Assembly (NCBI RefSeq): GCF_019511345.1
Contig: NZ_JAEUAK010000001.1
Coordinates: 186,001 to 250,000, forward strand
DNA: 64,000 bases
Origin: Rhizobium mesosinicum
Lineage (GTDB): Bacteria > Pseudomonadota > Alphaproteobacteria > Rhizobiales > Rhizobiaceae
Reading direction: 5' to 3'
Positions within the stretch are counted from its first letter, which is position 1. Each line of letters opens with the position of its first letter. The translations under genes and the position numbers were made by a program. Under the pieces are notes generated by a model. It worked only from the letters and a program-made list of their open reading frames with translations, did no database searches and had not been told where the DNA came from. Positions 27,660 to 38,075 of this stretch are shown one piece after another.

Positions 27660-28991
27660 CTATTCGCGCTGTTCCAGCGCCCTATTGAAGGCGAGAGCCG
27701 CCAGCGTGCAGATCGCTCCCGAGAGCAGGTAGTAGCCGACGAAGGTCAGGCCGAACTGGCTGGACAGGCTGAGCGCCACCAGCGGCGCGAAGCCGGCACC
27801 GACCAGCCAGGCAAGATCCGACGTGAATGCGGCTCCCGTATAGCGATAGCCGCGGCCGAAACGCGACGAGATCGAACCTGTCGCTTGGCCGAAGGAGAGG
27901 CCAAGCACGCCAAAGCCGATGATGACGAAGGCATCGTGGCCGCTGTTGCCGGCACCGATCAGAAGCGGCCCGACAAAGCTGAAGATCGCGATCAGAATGG
28001 CGCAGATCGCCAGTTGCTTCCGCCGGCCGATGCGGTCGGCGATCATGCCCGAGGCTATGATGGCAACGATACCGACCATGGCGCCGATGACCTGTACCAC
28101 CATGAAGGCGCCGATCGGCTGGTTGCCGTAAAGGCTCATCCAGCCGAGCGGGAAGATGGTAACGAGGTGGAACATAGCAAAGCTTGCGAGCGGCACGAAG
28201 GCCCCGATAAGGATATCACGCCCGTGGACGCGCAGCACGTCGAGGATCGGCGCTGCTTCAAGCTCATGCTGCTCCAAGAGCGTGCCGAACTCCTTGGTCA
28301 TGACAAGCCGAAGGCGGGCAAAGAGAGCAACGACGTTGATCGCGAAGGCGACGAAGAACGGGTAACGCCAGCCCCATGAGAGGAAGTCTTCCGAAGAAAG
28401 GTTGGCGACGAAGTAACCGAATAGGATGCTTGCCAGCGCAAAGCCGATGGGCGCGCCAAGCTGCGGGATCATTGCGTACCAGCCGCGATGATTCGGCGGC
28501 GCGTTGAGAGCAAGCAGCGACGCAAGGCCATCCCACGCTCCGCCGAGCGCGAAACCTTGGCCAAGCCGGAAGAGGGCCAACAGCGCAATCGCCCAGTAAC
28601 CGATTTCATCATAGCCCGGCAGGAAGGCAATCGATGCCGTCGAGCCGCCGAGCAGGAAGAGCGCGATGGTGAGTTTGGTGCCACGTCCGTAGAAGCGGTC
28701 GATCGTCATGAAGACGACAGAGCCTACGGGACGAGCGAGGAAGGCCAGCGAGAAAATCGCGAAAGAATAGAGCGTGCCCGTCAGCCGGTCCGGCGCGAAA
28801 GGAAAGATGAGCTGTGGAAAGACGAGTACGGATGCGAGGCCGTAAACGAAGAAATCAAAAAACTCGGACATGCGACCGATCACCACGCCGATGGCGATGC
28901 TGCCGGGCGAAACCGGCTTGTCATCGTGAATGCGCCGCGCATCCCGCTCCAGCGATGATGATGATGGTCCTAAATGTGTGGCAGCAGCCAT
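27660..28991 (-). CDS. MFS transporter, metabolite:H+ symporter type
   Basis: A 443-residue, 12-helix major facilitator of the MHS group. The first helix reads IAIGVVIGRMSEFFDFFVYG, and the loop 2-3 motif ARPVGSVVFMTIDRFYGR is degenerate compared with the usual GxxxDRxGRR; a better copy is SGMIADRIGRRKQ in the second half. Family members import citrate, ketoglutarate, proline/betaine or shikimate with protons. No neighbouring enzyme hints at the substrate. It stands alone, convergent with the cNMP gene and divergent from cyoA. Confidence 0.85.
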   Translation of the reverse strand: MAAATHLGPSSSSLERDARRIHDDKPVSPGSIAIGVVIGRMSEFFDFFVYGLASVLVFPQLIFPFAPDRLTGTLYSFAIFSLAFLARPVGSVVFMTIDRFYGRGTKLTIALFLLGGSTASIAFLPGYDEIGYWAIALLALFRLGQGFALGGAWDGLASLLALNAPPNHRGWYAMIPQLGAPIGFALASILFGYFVANLSSEDFLSWGWRYPFFVAFAINVVALFARLRLVMTKEFGTLLEQHELEAAPILDVLRVHGRDILIGAFVPLASFAMFHLVTIFPLGWMSLYGNQPIGAFMVVQVIGAMVGIVAIIASGMIADRIGRRKQLAICAILIAIFSFVGPLLIGAGNSGHDAFVIIGFGVLGLSFGQATGSISSRFGRGYRYTGAAFTSDLAWLVGAGFAPLVALSLSSQFGLTFVGYYLLSGAICTLAALAFNRALEQRE

Positions 28992-29364
28992 ATGAAACGC
29001 CTCCCTCGTTTAAGGTGCCCTTTGCAAAGCACCTCAAGCTGATCTTGTTCCATATTTGCAGCTTATCAAGTCCCGATGACGCAAATAGTTGGCGCCGAAT
29101 TCAAAAATCGATGCGATGGAAAAATCGCGTGATACCTGCGTCAACTTATTCCAGAGTTTTATTGGGCAAGGCCTTGCTTTTCGGCTATATACGTGGCGGC
29201 GCCGGAAAATTTCCTTCTGACTTTTATCAGGATTTGTGGGCGCCGTGGAAGCTGACTTCTCCCGCGGTGCAAAATGCATGTTGCACTGCGACCAAAGACC
29301 TCATATCGCTCATCGTGCCAGTGCTTTAGTCGGCAATCGAACGAAACAAAAAGAGCTTAGAGAC
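28992..29364. promoter_or_regulatory. divergent promoter region upstream of cyoA
   Basis: 373 bases without a gene. A TTGGGC at 29162-29167 and TATATA at 29186-29191 (18-base spacer) could be a sigma-70 promoter for cyo. At 29056-29069 TTGCA-GCTT-ATCAA matches the FNR/FixK consensus in 8 of 10 positions. Both are predictions from pattern only. Confidence 0.35.
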
Positions 29365-30528
29365 GTGCCAAAACTGCAGAAGTTTTCCCGCCTTCTATTA
29401 ATCTTGCCGCTGTTTTTTTTGGCAGGATGCAACATGGTGGTCATGTCGCCTTCGGGCGACATCGCAACCCAACAGCGCGACCTCATCGTCGTCTCGACGG
29501 TCCTGATGCTTTTGATCATCATTCCGGTGATCTTCCTCACGCTGCTTTTCGCCTGGCGCTACCGGCGCTCCAATACGGCCGCGACCTATGCACCGGAATG
29601 GCATCATTCGACCCGCCTCGAAATCGTGATCTGGTCGGCGCCGCTGGCCATCATCATCGCGCTCGGCGCGGTCACCTGGATTTCCACGCATAAGCTCGAT
29701 CCCTACCGTCCACTTGACCGCATCGATGCGGACCGTGCCATTCCGGCCGATACCAAGCCGTTGACCGTCGAGGTCGTGGCACTCGACTGGAAGTGGCTAT
29801 TCTTCTATCCCGACCTCGGCATCGCGACCGTCAACGAGCTCGCAGCACCGGTCGATGTGCCGATCAATTTCAAGATCACCTCCTCTTCCGTGATGAACTC
29901 CTTCTACATCCCCGCCCTTGCCGGCCAGATTTACGCTATGCCGGGTATGGAGACGAAGCTGCACGCCGTCATCAATAAGGAAGGCGAATATGATGGCTTC
30001 TCCGCAAATTACAGCGGCGAAGGCTTCTCACATATGCGCTTCAAGTTCCACGGCCTGAACCAGCAAGGCTTCGACGCTTGGGTGGCGCAAGTCAAGCAGC
30101 AGGGCACGATGCTGAACCGCGACGCTTACCTGAAACTCGAAAAGCCGAGCGAGAAGGAACCGGTGCGCTACTATGCCGGCGCCGATGCCGAGCTCTACGA
30201 CGCGATCCTCAACATGTGCGCCACGCCCGGCAAGATGTGCATGAACGAGATGATGCACATCGACATGATGGGCGGCGGCGGTAAGGAAAGCGAAGAAAAT
30301 CGCGAAAGGCTGACCTACGACAATCGCCATGCGGACGAAGGCATCGTTGCGCCTGCGGCGACCGTGCCCGCAACGGGCGCACCCGCACGCAGCGAGCCGG
30401 CCGAAAGCACCGATGGCAACAGCATGCAGAACATGCCCGGAATGGACATGCAGCATGACGGCCATTCGATGCCCGGTATGGGCGATGGCAGCGATCCGGC
30501 GCCGGCGCAGCTCAACAACAACAATTAA
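29365..30528 (+). CDS. cyoA: cytochrome o ubiquinol oxidase subunit II
   Basis: A 387-residue lipoprotein subunit of the cytochrome bo3 quinol oxidase. The signal peptide ends in the lipobox FFLAGC near residue 22. Two helices follow (LIVVSTVLMLLIIIPVIFL and the next at about 75-95), then the cupredoxin domain with EVVALDWKWLFFYPD and YAMPGMETKLH; the CuA cysteines of cytochrome c oxidases are absent, as expected. The C-terminus is a Met/His-rich tail (MQNMPGMDMQHDGHSMPGM), which may bind copper. I chose GTG 29365, which puts the signal peptide at the start. Confidence 0.93.
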   Translation: MPKLQKFSRLLLILPLFFLAGCNMVVMSPSGDIATQQRDLIVVSTVLMLLIIIPVIFLTLLFAWRYRRSNTAATYAPEWHHSTRLEIVIWSAPLAIIIALGAVTWISTHKLDPYRPLDRIDADRAIPADTKPLTVEVVALDWKWLFFYPDLGIATVNELAAPVDVPINFKITSSSVMNSFYIPALAGQIYAMPGMETKLHAVINKEGEYDGFSANYSGEGFSHMRFKFHGLNQQGFDAWVAQVKQQGTMLNRDAYLKLEKPSEKEPVRYYAGADAELYDAILNMCATPGKMCMNEMMHIDMMGGGGKESEENRERLTYDNRHADEGIVAPAATVPATGAPARSEPAESTDGNSMQNMPGMDMQHDGHSMPGMGDGSDPAPAQLNNNN

Positions 30529-30570
30529 CCTGGCGCTTTGCGTCGCAAGACATAATGAACGGGTTGTTCC

Positions 30571-32574
30571 ATGTTTTCCAATCCTGACCTCCTGAAGTTC
30601 ATCTTCGGCCGGTTGACCCTCGACGCGATCCCGTACCAGGAGCCGATCCTGGTCGTCACCTTCATCGGCGTCGCTATCGGCGCCGTCGCGGTGCTCGGTG
30701 CCATTACCTATTTTAAATTCTGGGGTCCGCTCTGGCGCGACTGGATCTGCAGCGTCGATCACAAGAAGATCGGCATCATGTATGTGATCCTGGCCGTCAT
30801 CATGCTGTTGCGCGGCTTTTCGGATGCGATCCTGATGCGCGTGCAGCAGGCAATTGCCTTCAACGGCAATGAAGGCTACCTGCCGCCGCACCATTACGAC
30901 CAGATCTTCACGGCGCATGGCGTCATCATGATCTTCTTCGTGGCGATGCCCTTCGTCACGGGTCTCATGAACTTCGTCGTGCCGCTGCAGATCGGCGCGC
31001 GCGACGTCTCATTCCCGTTCCTCAACAACTTCTCGTTCTGGATGACGACGGCGGGCGCAATTATCATCATGCTCTCGCTCTTCATTGGCGAATTCGCCCA
31101 GACCGGCTGGCTCGCTTATCCGCCGCTGTCGGGTGCCGACTATAGTCCAGGTGTCGGCGTTGATTATTATATCTGGGGCCTGCAGGTCGCCGGTGTCGGC
31201 ACGACGCTGTCAGGCATCAACCTGATCGCGACCATCGTGAAGATGCGCGCGCCGGGCATGACCTTCATGAAGATGCCGGTCTTTACCTGGACGGCACTCT
31301 GCACCAACATCCTGATCGTCGCTTCCTTCCCGATCCTGACTGCAACGCTCGCTCTCCTGTCGCTCGACCGCTATGCCGGCACGAACTTTTTCACGAACGA
31401 CCTCGGCGGCAATCCGATGATGTACATCAACCTCATCTGGATCTGGGGCCACCCGGAAGTCTACATCCTCGTGCTGCCGGCATTCGGCATCTTCTCGGAA
31501 GTGGTCGCGACCTTCTCCGGCAAACGCCTCTTCGGCTACGCCTCGATGGTCTACGCCACCTGCGTGATTATGATCCTCTCCTACCTCGTGTGGCTGCATC
31601 ACTTCTTCACGATGGGTTCAGGCGCTTCCGTCAACTCCTTCTTCGGCATCACCACGATGATCATCTCGATCCCGACGGGGGCGAAAATGTTCAACTGGCT
31701 CTTCACCATGTATCGCGGCCGTATCCGCTACGAGGTGCCGATGCTGTGGACGGTCGGCTTCATGGTGACCTTCGTTATCGGAGGCATGACGGGCGTCATG
31801 CTTGCCGTGCCGCCTGCCGACTTCGTGCTGCACAACTCACTCTTCCTGATCGCCCACTTTCATAACGTGATCATTGGCGGCGTTCTCTTCGGCATGTTCG
31901 CCGGTGTGAACTACTGGTTCCCGAAGGCCTTTGGCTTCAAGCTCGATCCCTTCTGGGGGAAGATGAGCTTCTGGTTCTGGCAGATCGGCTTCTGGTTCGC
32001 CTTCATGCCGCTCTACGTGCTCGGCCTGATGGGCATCACCCGGCGGATGAGCCAGTTCGAAGATCCGTCGCTGCAGATCTGGTTCATCATTGCCGCCTTC
32101 GGCGTCGGCCTGATCGCGCTCGGCATCGCGTCCTTCCTGATCCAGATCGTCGTATCCTTCATGAAGCGTGAGGAACTGCGCGACGATAGCGGCGATCCGT
32201 GGGATGGCCGCACGCTGGAATGGTCGACCTCCTCGCCGCCGCCGGACTACAATTTCGCCTTCACACCGGTCGTACACGATCACGACAGCTGGTACGACAT
32301 GAAGAACCGCGGCTACGAGCGTCCGCTCGGTGGCTTCAAGCCGATCCACATGCCGAAGAATACCGGTACCGGCGCGATTCTGTCTGGCATCAGCGTCGCG
32401 CTCGCCTTCGGCCTGATCTGGTACATGTGGTGGCTCGTCGTCGTCTCCGCCATCACCCTGCTCGTCGTCGCGATCGGCCATACGTTCAACTACAAGCGTG
32501 ACTTCTACATTCCTGCGGACGAAGTCACCGAAACGGAAGGCAAGCGCACAAAGTTGCTTGCCGAACAGGTGTAA
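30571..32574 (+). CDS. cyoB: cytochrome o ubiquinol oxidase subunit I
   Basis: A 667-residue catalytic heme-copper subunit that reduces O2 and pumps protons. Visible markers: [15 protein letters not shown] (the Cu-B His and cross-linked Tyr), the His pair in WLHHFFTMG, the heme ligands in [11 protein letters not shown], and an early [13 protein letters not shown]. About 15 helices, full length for the family. It lies 42 bases behind cyoA and seven before cyoC in one operon. Confidence 0.96.
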   Translation: MFSNPDLLKFIFGRLTLDAIPYQEPILVVTFIGVAIGAVAVLGAITYFKFWGPLWRDWICSVDHKKIGIMYVILAVIMLLRGFSDAILMRVQQAIAFNGNEGYLPPHHYDQIFTAHGVIMIFFVAMPFVTGLMNFVVPLQIGARDVSFPFLNNFSFWMTTAGAIIIMLSLFIGEFAQTGWLAYPPLSGADYSPGVGVDYYIWGLQVAGVGTTLSGINLIATIVKMRAPGMTFMKMPVFTWTALCTNILIVASFPILTATLALLSLDRYAGTNFFTNDLGGNPMMYINLIWIWGHPEVYILVLPAFGIFSEVVATFSGKRLFGYASMVYATCVIMILSYLVWLHHFFTMGSGASVNSFFGITTMIISIPTGAKMFNWLFTMYRGRIRYEVPMLWTVGFMVTFVIGGMTGVMLAVPPADFVLHNSLFLIAHFHNVIIGGVLFGMFAGVNYWFPKAFGFKLDPFWGKMSFWFWQIGFWFAFMPLYVLGLMGITRRMSQFEDPSLQIWFIIAAFGVGLIALGIASFLIQIVVSFMKREELRDDSGDPWDGRTLEWSTSSPPPDYNFAFTPVVHDHDSWYDMKNRGYERPLGGFKPIHMPKNTGTGAILSGISVALAFGLIWYMWWLVVVSAITLLVVAIGHTFNYKRDFYIPADEVTETEGKRTKLLAEQV

Positions 32575-32580
32575 GAGACC

Positions 32581-33201
32581 ATGAGCGATCATACTGTCGA
32601 CACGGCCCAAAAGCCTGAATTCTACCTCACGGAAGACCATCATCCGGAGAACAGCACCAATCTCGGCTTCTGGCTCTATCTGATGAGCGACAGCCTGATT
32701 TTCTCGGTGCTGTTTGCCACCCATGCCGTGCTCGGCCGCAGTTACGCCGCCGGCCCGTCGCCTGCCGATCTCTTCGATCTGCCCTTGGTCGCCATCAACA
32801 CCTCGATGCTTTTGCTCTCCTCCATCACTTATGGTTTTGCGATGCTGCAGATGGAGCGAAACGCAAAGGCGGAAACGCTGTTCTGGTTGGCAGTGACCGG
32901 CCTGTTCGGCGCGGCCTTCATCGGCCTTGAGCTCTACGAGTTCGTACACCTCATCCACGAGGGCGCCGGTCCGCAGCGCAGCGCTTTCCTGTCGTCTTTC
33001 TTTACGCTGGTCGGTACGCACGGTCTGCACGTTACCTCCGGCATCATCTGGCTGATCACGCTGATGGTGCAGGTTTCTATGCATGGCCTGCATGAAGCCA
33101 ACCGCCGCCGTCTGATGTGCCTTTCCATGTTCTGGCACTTCCTCGACGTCGTCTGGATCGGCGTCTTTTCCTTCGTTTACCTGATGGGAGTTCTCGGATG
33201 A
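32581..33201 (+). CDS. cyoC: cytochrome o ubiquinol oxidase subunit III
   Basis: A 206-residue five-helix subunit of the bo3 oxidase: [22 protein letters not shown] at residues 30-51, [12 protein letters not shown], then [17 protein letters not shown] and a final helix [19 protein letters not shown]. It stabilises subunit I. Its stop overlaps cyoD (ATGA). Confidence 0.95.
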   Translation: MSDHTVDTAQKPEFYLTEDHHPENSTNLGFWLYLMSDSLIFSVLFATHAVLGRSYAAGPSPADLFDLPLVAINTSMLLLSSITYGFAMLQMERNAKAETLFWLAVTGLFGAAFIGLELYEFVHLIHEGAGPQRSAFLSSFFTLVGTHGLHVTSGIIWLITLMVQVSMHGLHEANRRRLMCLSMFWHFLDVVWIGVFSFVYLMGVLG

Positions 33202-33599
33202 GTTCGCAAGCACCCGCACATGAGGATGCCCACGAGGCTCACCACGGCCACAGCCATGGACACCAGGCCGGCCACGGCAGTTTCAAGAGCTACGTGACGG
33301 GCTTCATTCTATCCGTCATCCTGACTGCCATCCCCTTCTGGCTCGTCATGGGGGAGGTCTTCGACAATCATGTCGTGACCGCCATCTTGGTGATGGTGCT
33401 CGGAGCCGTCCAGATCGTCGTTCATATGATCTTCTTCCTGCACATGAATACGAAGTCGGAAGGCGGCTGGACGATCATGGCACTGATCTTCACGATCATC
33501 ATCATCGCGATTGCTCTCTCGGGCTCGCTCTGGGTCATGTATCACCTGAACACGAACATGATGCCGATGAGCCCCGAAATGATGAAGAACATGCCATAG
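33198..33599 (+). CDS. cyoD: cytochrome o ubiquinol oxidase subunit IV
   Basis: A 133-residue three-helix assembly subunit. A His-rich N-terminus ([15 protein letters not shown]) precedes [21 protein letters not shown], the family core [11 protein letters not shown], and the last helix at about 95-118. ATG 33198 overlaps the cyoC stop. No cyoE (heme O synthase) follows, so heme farnesylation must be encoded elsewhere. Confidence 0.93.
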   Translation: MSSQAPAHEDAHEAHHGHSHGHQAGHGSFKSYVTGFILSVILTAIPFWLVMGEVFDNHVVTAILVMVLGAVQIVVHMIFFLHMNTKSEGGWTIMALIFTIIIIAIALSGSLWVMYHLNTNMMPMSPEMMKNMP

Positions 33600-33610
33600 C
33601 GGCAAAGGAA

Positions 33611-33632
33611 CGGGCGGCGGCAATGCCGCCCG
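33611..33632 (+). terminator. stem-loop after cyoD
   Basis: A perfect 8-bp stem CGGGCGGC/GCCGCCCG with a 6-base loop lies between cyoD and the SURF1 gene. No T-run follows, so it may attenuate or protect the cyo message rather than end it. Confidence 0.4.
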
Positions 33633-33644
33633 TTGCGGTTATCT

Positions 33645-34406
33645 ATGACCGATATCTCTTCCGGCCAACAGAACAGGCCGCGTTCGGCCGTCACGCTTGC
33701 GATCCTTGGCATCGGCCTTCTCGCCCTCGCCGCCGCCTTGATCGCGCTCGGCACCTGGCAGGTCTATCGCCTTTCCTGGAAGCTCGATCTGATCGCCCGC
33801 GTCGATGCGCGCGTTCACGCCGAGCCCGTCGCCCCGCCGACTCGCGCCGACTGGGGCAAGGTCAATGGCGCCGATGACGAATACCGGCGAGTGACCGCAA
33901 CAGGCACCTTCGAAAACGACAAGGAAACGCTGGTCGCCGCATCGACTACGCTCGGCGCCGGGTACTGGGTGATGACACCCCTCAGGCTCGCGGACGGCAG
34001 CGCGATCCTCATCAATCGCGGTTTTGTTCCACCTGACCGTCGCAATCCGGCTGCGCGGCCGGATCGCGAGCTCGGCGGACAGGCCAAGGTCACCGGACTG
34101 ATGCGCATGACGGAGCCGAGGGGCATGCTGCTGCGCTCCAACGATCCGGCTGCCGACCGCTGGTATTCCCGCGATGTCGCAGCCATTGCCGAAAAGCGTG
34201 GTATTGCGGACGTTGCCCCCTTCTTCATCGACGCGGACGCGACACCAAATTCCGGCGGCTTGCCCGTCGGAGGGTTGACGGTCCTCGATTTCCTGAACAA
34301 CCACCTTGTCTATGCGATCACCTGGTATACGCTGGCGCTCATGGTGGCGGGATTGCTGGTCTATATCGCACGGAGCGAAATCAGGGTCCGCAGAGCTTCT
34401 CCCTGA
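33645..34406 (+). CDS. SURF1 family oxidase assembly protein
   Basis: A 253-residue protein with the SURF1 pattern: a helix near residue 20 (ILGIGLLALAAALIALGTWQVYRLSWK), the periplasmic domain with GYWVMTPLRLADGSAILINRGFVP, and a C-terminal helix HLVYAITWYTLALMVAGLLVY. SURF1 helps place heme in subunit I of heme-copper oxidases. Quinol-oxidase-linked SURF1 (Surf1q type) is usual behind cyoD. I chose ATG 33645; a TTG four codons earlier is open. Confidence 0.9.
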   Translation: MTDISSGQQNRPRSAVTLAILGIGLLALAAALIALGTWQVYRLSWKLDLIARVDARVHAEPVAPPTRADWGKVNGADDEYRRVTATGTFENDKETLVAASTTLGAGYWVMTPLRLADGSAILINRGFVPPDRRNPAARPDRELGGQAKVTGLMRMTEPRGMLLRSNDPAADRWYSRDVAAIAEKRGIADVAPFFIDADATPNSGGLPVGGLTVLDFLNNHLVYAITWYTLALMVAGLLVYIARSEIRVRRASP

Positions 34407-34411
34407 GTGAT

Positions 34412-36337
34412 CTATTGCGCGATGCGGCTGATCGCCTCGGCAAGTTGCGCCTGTGAAAAAGGTTTACCGAGGCGCGGTATATCGGTGATGCCTGCGCCCT
34501 CGGGAATCTCGGCAAAACCGGTCGCGAGAATGATTGGCATGTCCGGCCACTCGCCTCGTATTGCGAGCGCAAGCTGCGAGCCTGTCATCCGCGGCATGGC
34601 GTGATCAGAGATAACGAGATCGACGTTTTCGTGGCGAAGAATGTCGAGCGCGTCGGCGCCGGCCGTCGCCTCGATCACGGTGTGGCCGAGATCCTCCAGC
34701 ATCAGCGCTGTGTTCATCAGAACCAGCCCGTCATCGTCCACTGCAAGAATGCGCAGCGGTCGTGAGCTATTTGCCGCTGCAGACACGGATTGTCCGGGCT
34801 CTTCAACGGCGCTTTTGGCTTCCGTGACCGGAAACCATAGCTCGGCAGCAGTGCCTTCACCCAGCCGGCTGTTCAGTATGAGCCTGCCGCCGGACTGGCC
34901 GGCGAGTCCTTGCACCATGGAAAGGCCGAGGCCCGTTCCCTTGCCGACGCCCTTGGTCGTGAAGAACGGAGTTACCGCCCGTTTCAGCGTCTCCTCGTCC
35001 ATGCCTTCGCCCTCATCGGTAACGGCGACGCGAACATAATGACCGGCCGCCATAGTGCCACCGTCGGGCACGATCTCTTCAGTGGCTTTGATCCTGATAA
35101 TTCCGCCGCCGGGCATGGCGTCACGGGCATTGACGACGAGATTGAGCACCGCCGTCTCCAGCTGAGTCGGATCGGTAGCGATCGTCGGCAGGCTTTCGGG
35201 GAATTCGGTTTCAAGCGAGGCGATCGGGCCGATGGAGCGAGAGACCATCTCCATCATGCCACGCAGGAGCTCAGACACATCGATCCTCTCCACTTGCAGC
35301 TCCTGGCGACGGGAAAAGGCGAGCATGCGTTGGGTCAGCGCCGCGCCGCGCTGTGCGCCTTGTATGGCATTGTCGACAAGGGGCGACAAAACAGGATCCT
35401 GCGGCATGCGCTTCTTGAGGATTTCGAGGCTGCCCAGCACCGCCATCAGCAGGTTGTTGAAGTCGTGAGCGATCCCGCCGGTCAATTGGCCGATCGCCTC
35501 CATCTTCTGCGCCTGGAAAAGTTCTTCGCGGGTCCGCTCCAGCGCGCGCTGCGTCTCCAGCTTCTCGGTGATGTCGCGGGTGATCTTGGCAAAGCCGATG
35601 AGCCCGCCGGAATCATCCCTAATCGCATCGATCACGACGCTTGCCCAAAAACGTGACCCGTCCTTTCGCACGCGCCAGCCTTCGCGTTCGAACCGTCCGT
35701 CGCGGCTAGCGGTGGTCAGTGCCAGCTGAGGCAACCCGTTAAGGCGATCCTCATCCGTGTAGAATGTGGAAAAGTGCCGGCCGATGATCTCTTCCGAGCG
35801 ATAACCCTTGATTCGTTCGGCACCGGAATTCCAGCTCGTCACGTTGCCCTCCGGGTCGAGCATGTAGATCGCGTAATCGGAGACACCTTGAACGAGAAGT
35901 CGAAACTGCTCTTCGCTGCGCTTCAACGCGTTCTCGGCCGCCCTGCGCTCCGTCAGGTCGCGGATGATCTTGGCAAATCCAAGCAGCTCGCCGGAGGCAT
36001 GACGGATCGGATCGATGATGACGTGCGCACAAAAACGCGTGCCATCCTTGCGCTGGCACCAACCCTCTCCCTCGAAGCGTCCTTCCGTCGCCGCGATTTT
36101 GAGCGCCCGGGCGGGCAGACCGGCCTCCCTGTCGGCATCGAGATAGAACCGGGAGAAATGCTGGCCGAGGATTTCGGAAGCGCGATAACCCTTGAAGCGC
36201 TGAGCGCCGGAATTCCAGCTCGCCACGTAACCTTCAGGGCTCAACATGTAGATCGCATAGTCGGTGATCGCATCGACGAGCACTCGGAAACGCCCCTCAT
36301 CCTCAAGAGAGGTATCATATCTATCCACAGCTTCCAT
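34412..36337 (-). CDS. tandem-PAS hybrid histidine kinase with receiver
   Basis: A 641-residue soluble sensor kinase. Two PAS-PAC units at about residues 16-138 and 142-260 are very alike (both start DYAIYML.PEG, SWNSGA, and contain GFAKI.RD). The HisKA phospho-acceptor is H291 in GGIAHDFNNLL, the ATPase domain has LVVNARDAMP and GTGLGLSMVQGLAGQSGG, and the receiver at about 515-638 has the phospho-Asp in LVISDHAMPRMTG and the Lys in RLGKPFS. No membrane helix, so it senses something inside the cell; the HDFNNLL kinases of rhizobia often act in general stress control. No partner regulator is adjacent. Confidence 0.88.
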   Translation of the reverse strand: MEAVDRYDTSLEDEGRFRVLVDAITDYAIYMLSPEGYVASWNSGAQRFKGYRASEILGQHFSRFYLDADREAGLPARALKIAATEGRFEGEGWCQRKDGTRFCAHVIIDPIRHASGELLGFAKIIRDLTERRAAENALKRSEEQFRLLVQGVSDYAIYMLDPEGNVTSWNSGAERIKGYRSEEIIGRHFSTFYTDEDRLNGLPQLALTTASRDGRFEREGWRVRKDGSRFWASVVIDAIRDDSGGLIGFAKITRDITEKLETQRALERTREELFQAQKMEAIGQLTGGIAHDFNNLLMAVLGSLEILKKRMPQDPVLSPLVDNAIQGAQRGAALTQRMLAFSRRQELQVERIDVSELLRGMMEMVSRSIGPIASLETEFPESLPTIATDPTQLETAVLNLVVNARDAMPGGGIIRIKATEEIVPDGGTMAAGHYVRVAVTDEGEGMDEETLKRAVTPFFTTKGVGKGTGLGLSMVQGLAGQSGGRLILNSRLGEGTAAELWFPVTEAKSAVEEPGQSVSAAANSSRPLRILAVDDDGLVLMNTALMLEDLGHTVIEATAGADALDILRHENVDLVISDHAMPRMTGSQLALAIRGEWPDMPIILATGFAEIPEGAGITDIPRLGKPFSQAQLAEAISRIAQ

Positions 36338-36415
36338 CTGCCCCTCTAAACGAATTACCAGCGCATTATAACGCGGGTTCGCGGGGATGGTTCCAGAGAA
36401 GGGCTTCGAATTACC

Positions 36416-37819
36416 TCAGACGGCTTGGCTGTGCGGATAGAAGCGTTCCGCAATACGTTCTGCCGCCGAATAGGCCTGGGTGACGATCTCCGGCACGAGA
36501 TCGATGTCCGGCAGGCTGCCGAGGCCGAGCGGACCGACCGCAAAAACCCCGTCGATCGACGAGCCGTCGTCCAGGAACGTTTCGCCGCAGGCATTGACCG
36601 CCAGGCCGAGCGCGAGCTCGTCAGGCATGGCGAGACGCGCTGCAAACAAGCTCTGAATCAGAGGAGCAGAAAGATCCGGCGCATGGCAGCGGCAATCGAT
36701 GATGCGTTCGGCATGAATGACCTCCTCGCTCGAGGAACCGGACGGCGTGAAGAACAGCCCGCTGAGGCCCCGACGCCCGGCGCGGCCGCGCCTGAGCACC
36801 GTGCGGCCCTCGGCAAGCTCCCGCTTGAGGCGCAGATGCATGGCCTCCGGCAGACGGTTGCGGTGACTGTCATAGATTGCCCGCAGATGCCTGTTGAATT
36901 GGCGCTTCTGACCCGCCGGCAGCGATCGCCAGAGCGAACGGGCGTGCCTGCGAAGGCCGTTCATGACCGACTGCCAGCTTCGCCCGTCCTCTTCCGCTTC
37001 ACGGCAGGCCTGGCGGATGAAGCTGACGATGTCAGGCAGGCTTTGCGGTAGCGCCTCGGCCGGGAAGACCGGATCGGCGGAGTTCGGCGTATGGCTCTGC
37101 GGCAGGAAACCGTGCCGCGAAATGATCGTTATCTGGCCGGTGTAACCGGCATCGCGAAGCTGCAGCAGTTGGTCCACGACGCGAATGCCGCTGCCGAGCA
37201 GAACCGTATGCGGCCGGGCGACCAGACGCTGCGCCCTGACCGGTGAAGCCTCCGGCTCTTCGTGGGGTCGAGGCAGGCCATAACCTGTCGCGAGAATCAC
37301 CGTATCGAAAAGCGGATTGGACGGATTGGCACTTTCAAGCAGGAACCGGCTGCCATGGCTCCTGCGAATTGCCACGACAGGATCATGGCAGACTTGTACG
37401 GTGATGTCCCGGCGCGCAGCAAGCGCTTCCGAAAAGCGCTGGTAGACGTAGTCGCTGAAAATTTCCCTCGGCACGAAGATCTGCCGGAAGCCGGGGATTG
37501 CCGCCGGAACGGCGGCACGGAATTCAGCATTGCTACAGAGCCAGTCATTGAAATCGTCGGGATCGCCGAGTGAAACGGAGAGATCACGCACACGCGTGTT
37601 GAGAATGGTCGAGGACCTTACAGACGCCAACGCCTGTCCGCCATTGACCGTAGAGTTCGGATCGAACAGCTGAAGGTGAAATGGCGTGCGCACGGTGCGC
37701 ATCAGTGCCACTGCCATCATCATGCCGGAAAAACCGCGACCGACGATCGCAATGCGCGGCACGGCTGAAATCTGGGCCGCCGCATTCGCCTTGCCGGAAA
37801 AAAGTCCCTGAACCGTCAT
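36416..37819 (-). CDS. FAD/NAD(P)-binding protein
   Basis: A 467-residue flavoprotein of the FAD-NAD(P)-binding (NAD_binding_9) group. The dinucleotide motif IAIVGRGFSGMMMAVAL is at residues 22-38, FDPNSTVNGGQAL follows, then VILATGYGLPRPH and VLLGSGIRVVDQLLQLRDAGY, and late GVFAVGPLGLGSLPDID. Related proteins are thought to hydroxylate or oxidise small molecules; function is unassigned. ATG 37819 has GGGAG seven bases upstream; an earlier in-frame ATG lacks a site. It stands alone between a kinase and the epimerase gene. Confidence 0.75.
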   Translation of the reverse strand: MTVQGLFSGKANAAAQISAVPRIAIVGRGFSGMMMAVALMRTVRTPFHLQLFDPNSTVNGGQALASVRSSTILNTRVRDLSVSLGDPDDFNDWLCSNAEFRAAVPAAIPGFRQIFVPREIFSDYVYQRFSEALAARRDITVQVCHDPVVAIRRSHGSRFLLESANPSNPLFDTVILATGYGLPRPHEEPEASPVRAQRLVARPHTVLLGSGIRVVDQLLQLRDAGYTGQITIISRHGFLPQSHTPNSADPVFPAEALPQSLPDIVSFIRQACREAEEDGRSWQSVMNGLRRHARSLWRSLPAGQKRQFNRHLRAIYDSHRNRLPEAMHLRLKRELAEGRTVLRRGRAGRRGLSGLFFTPSGSSSEEVIHAERIIDCRCHAPDLSAPLIQSLFAARLAMPDELALGLAVNACGETFLDDGSSIDGVFAVGPLGLGSLPDIDLVPEIVTQAYSAAERIAERFYPHSQAV

Positions 37820-38075
37820 CTCAACTCCCTTGCGGCTCATCCGCATGTGTCTCGATCAAGGTTTCAACGCAGGATGTCTGAAGTCATGCGTTGGGCAGGT
37901 TCATGCGGCTATTCAAAACGTTCGCCGCCAAATCTGGGTCGGAAAAGGCATCCTCGTCCCCACCCCATAGTCTATCAAACTAGTCGTGTATGAAAGCGCG
38001 AAAAGCACAAGGTGGCAAGAAGTTTATTTTACCACCCGCCTAACTCATTGATCCAAAACGGAAAACGCGACTGGC

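Noticed and set aside
27648..28379. Long plus-strand open frame opposite the MFS gene
   Set aside because: Rich in Asp/Glu/Arg/His repeats typical of antisense shadows of membrane-protein genes.
29056..29069. FNR/FixK-like site as firm regulator of cyo
   Set aside because: Two mismatches and a distance of about 130 bases from the likely promoter; kept only as a weak note.
31837..33219. 460-codon minus-strand frame across cyoB-cyoD
   Set aside because: Antisense of three clearly identified oxidase genes; charged, low-complexity translation.
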